From Tannerella sp. (GTDB taxonomy: Bacteria > Bacteroidota > Bacteroidia > Bacteroidales > Tannerellaceae): DNA of 14,551 nt. Position numbers and translations under genes: made by a program. The notes beneath the pieces are model-generated. The model did no database searches and was not told the origin of the DNA. It worked only from the letters and a program-made list of their open reading frames with translations. The stretch lies in NCBI GenBank assembly GCA_031283785.1, contig JAITBC010000051.1:1-14551 (forward strand), written 5' to 3'. The first letter of the stretch is position 1; each line of letters begins with the position of its first letter. Below, one piece after another: positions 14,535 through 14,551 of this stretch.

Positions 14535-14551
14535 TCGTTGGATGGCAAAAA

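Larger units (their letters stand above)
14438..14551. mobile_element. Possible insertion-sequence end or intergenic repeat (runs off window)
   Basis: The sequence from GGAGCTGTCTGAAAA onward has the look of ends of Bacteroidota insertion sequences or dispersed intergenic repeats. It holds a hairpin with a T-run and a 40-nt palindrome. No transposase frame is seen in the 114 visible bases. The call rests on general resemblance only. Confidence 0.3.

Noticed and set aside
1..14551. CRISPR array or other tandem spaced repeats
   Set aside because: No regularly spaced repeats were seen; the only repeated unit is the three-copy lipoprotein leader, at irregular spacing set by gene lengths.

Overview
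The window looks like a piece of a Bacteroidales (Bacteroidota) chromosome. The signs are leader sequences without Shine-Dalgarno motifs, TAnnTTTG-type -7 promoter boxes, many MKK...C lipoproteins, a DUF6057/TolB-like gene pair and a Bacteroidota-type tyrosine integrase. The left ~10 kb (1 to about 10,166) is AT-rich accessory DNA that ends at the 3' end of a tRNA-Gly(CCC) gene. The right ~4.4 kb is more GC-rich and looks like ordinary chromosome. I read the left part as an integrated island whose tRNA-proximal end is in view and whose far end lies outside the window.

Island, left to right: the C-terminal part of an XRE-type regulator; three small lipoprotein genes that share nearly the same AT-rich leader and start region; then a tight four-gene block on the + strand. 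The block encodes (i) a membrane-anchored protein with TerB-N-like and TerB-C domains, (ii) a BrxD-like P-loop ATPase, (iii) a BrxHI/Lhr-like SF2 helicase, and (iv) a six-helix voltage-gated-type K+ channel. Genes (i)/(ii) and (ii)/(iii) overlap by ATGA, and the channel starts 10 nt after the helicase stop. The integrase gene is convergent with the channel gene and overlaps its 3' end by 20 nt. No BREX methylase (PglX), phosphatase (PglZ) or BrxC is present, so this is not BREX but a BrxD-BrxHI pair used with a TerB-domain partner. The most interesting hypothesis is an anti-phage or DNA-processing system with a membrane arm: the TerB-protein anchor plus a K+ channel as a possible effector.

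Junction: between the integrase start and the tRNA lie a 10-bp-arm inverted repeat that contains two opposed TATATTTG boxes, and a strong 13-bp intrinsic terminator for the tRNA.

Chromosomal side: argB (acetyl- or, in this phylum, probably succinyl-glutamate kinase), a DUF6057-type membrane protein, and a lipoprotein with a TolB-like propeller and a CxxCH motif, coupled to the DUF6057 gene by an ATGA overlap. The last 160 bases hold a possible terminator and a 40-nt palindrome inside what may be an insertion-sequence end or an intergenic repeat.
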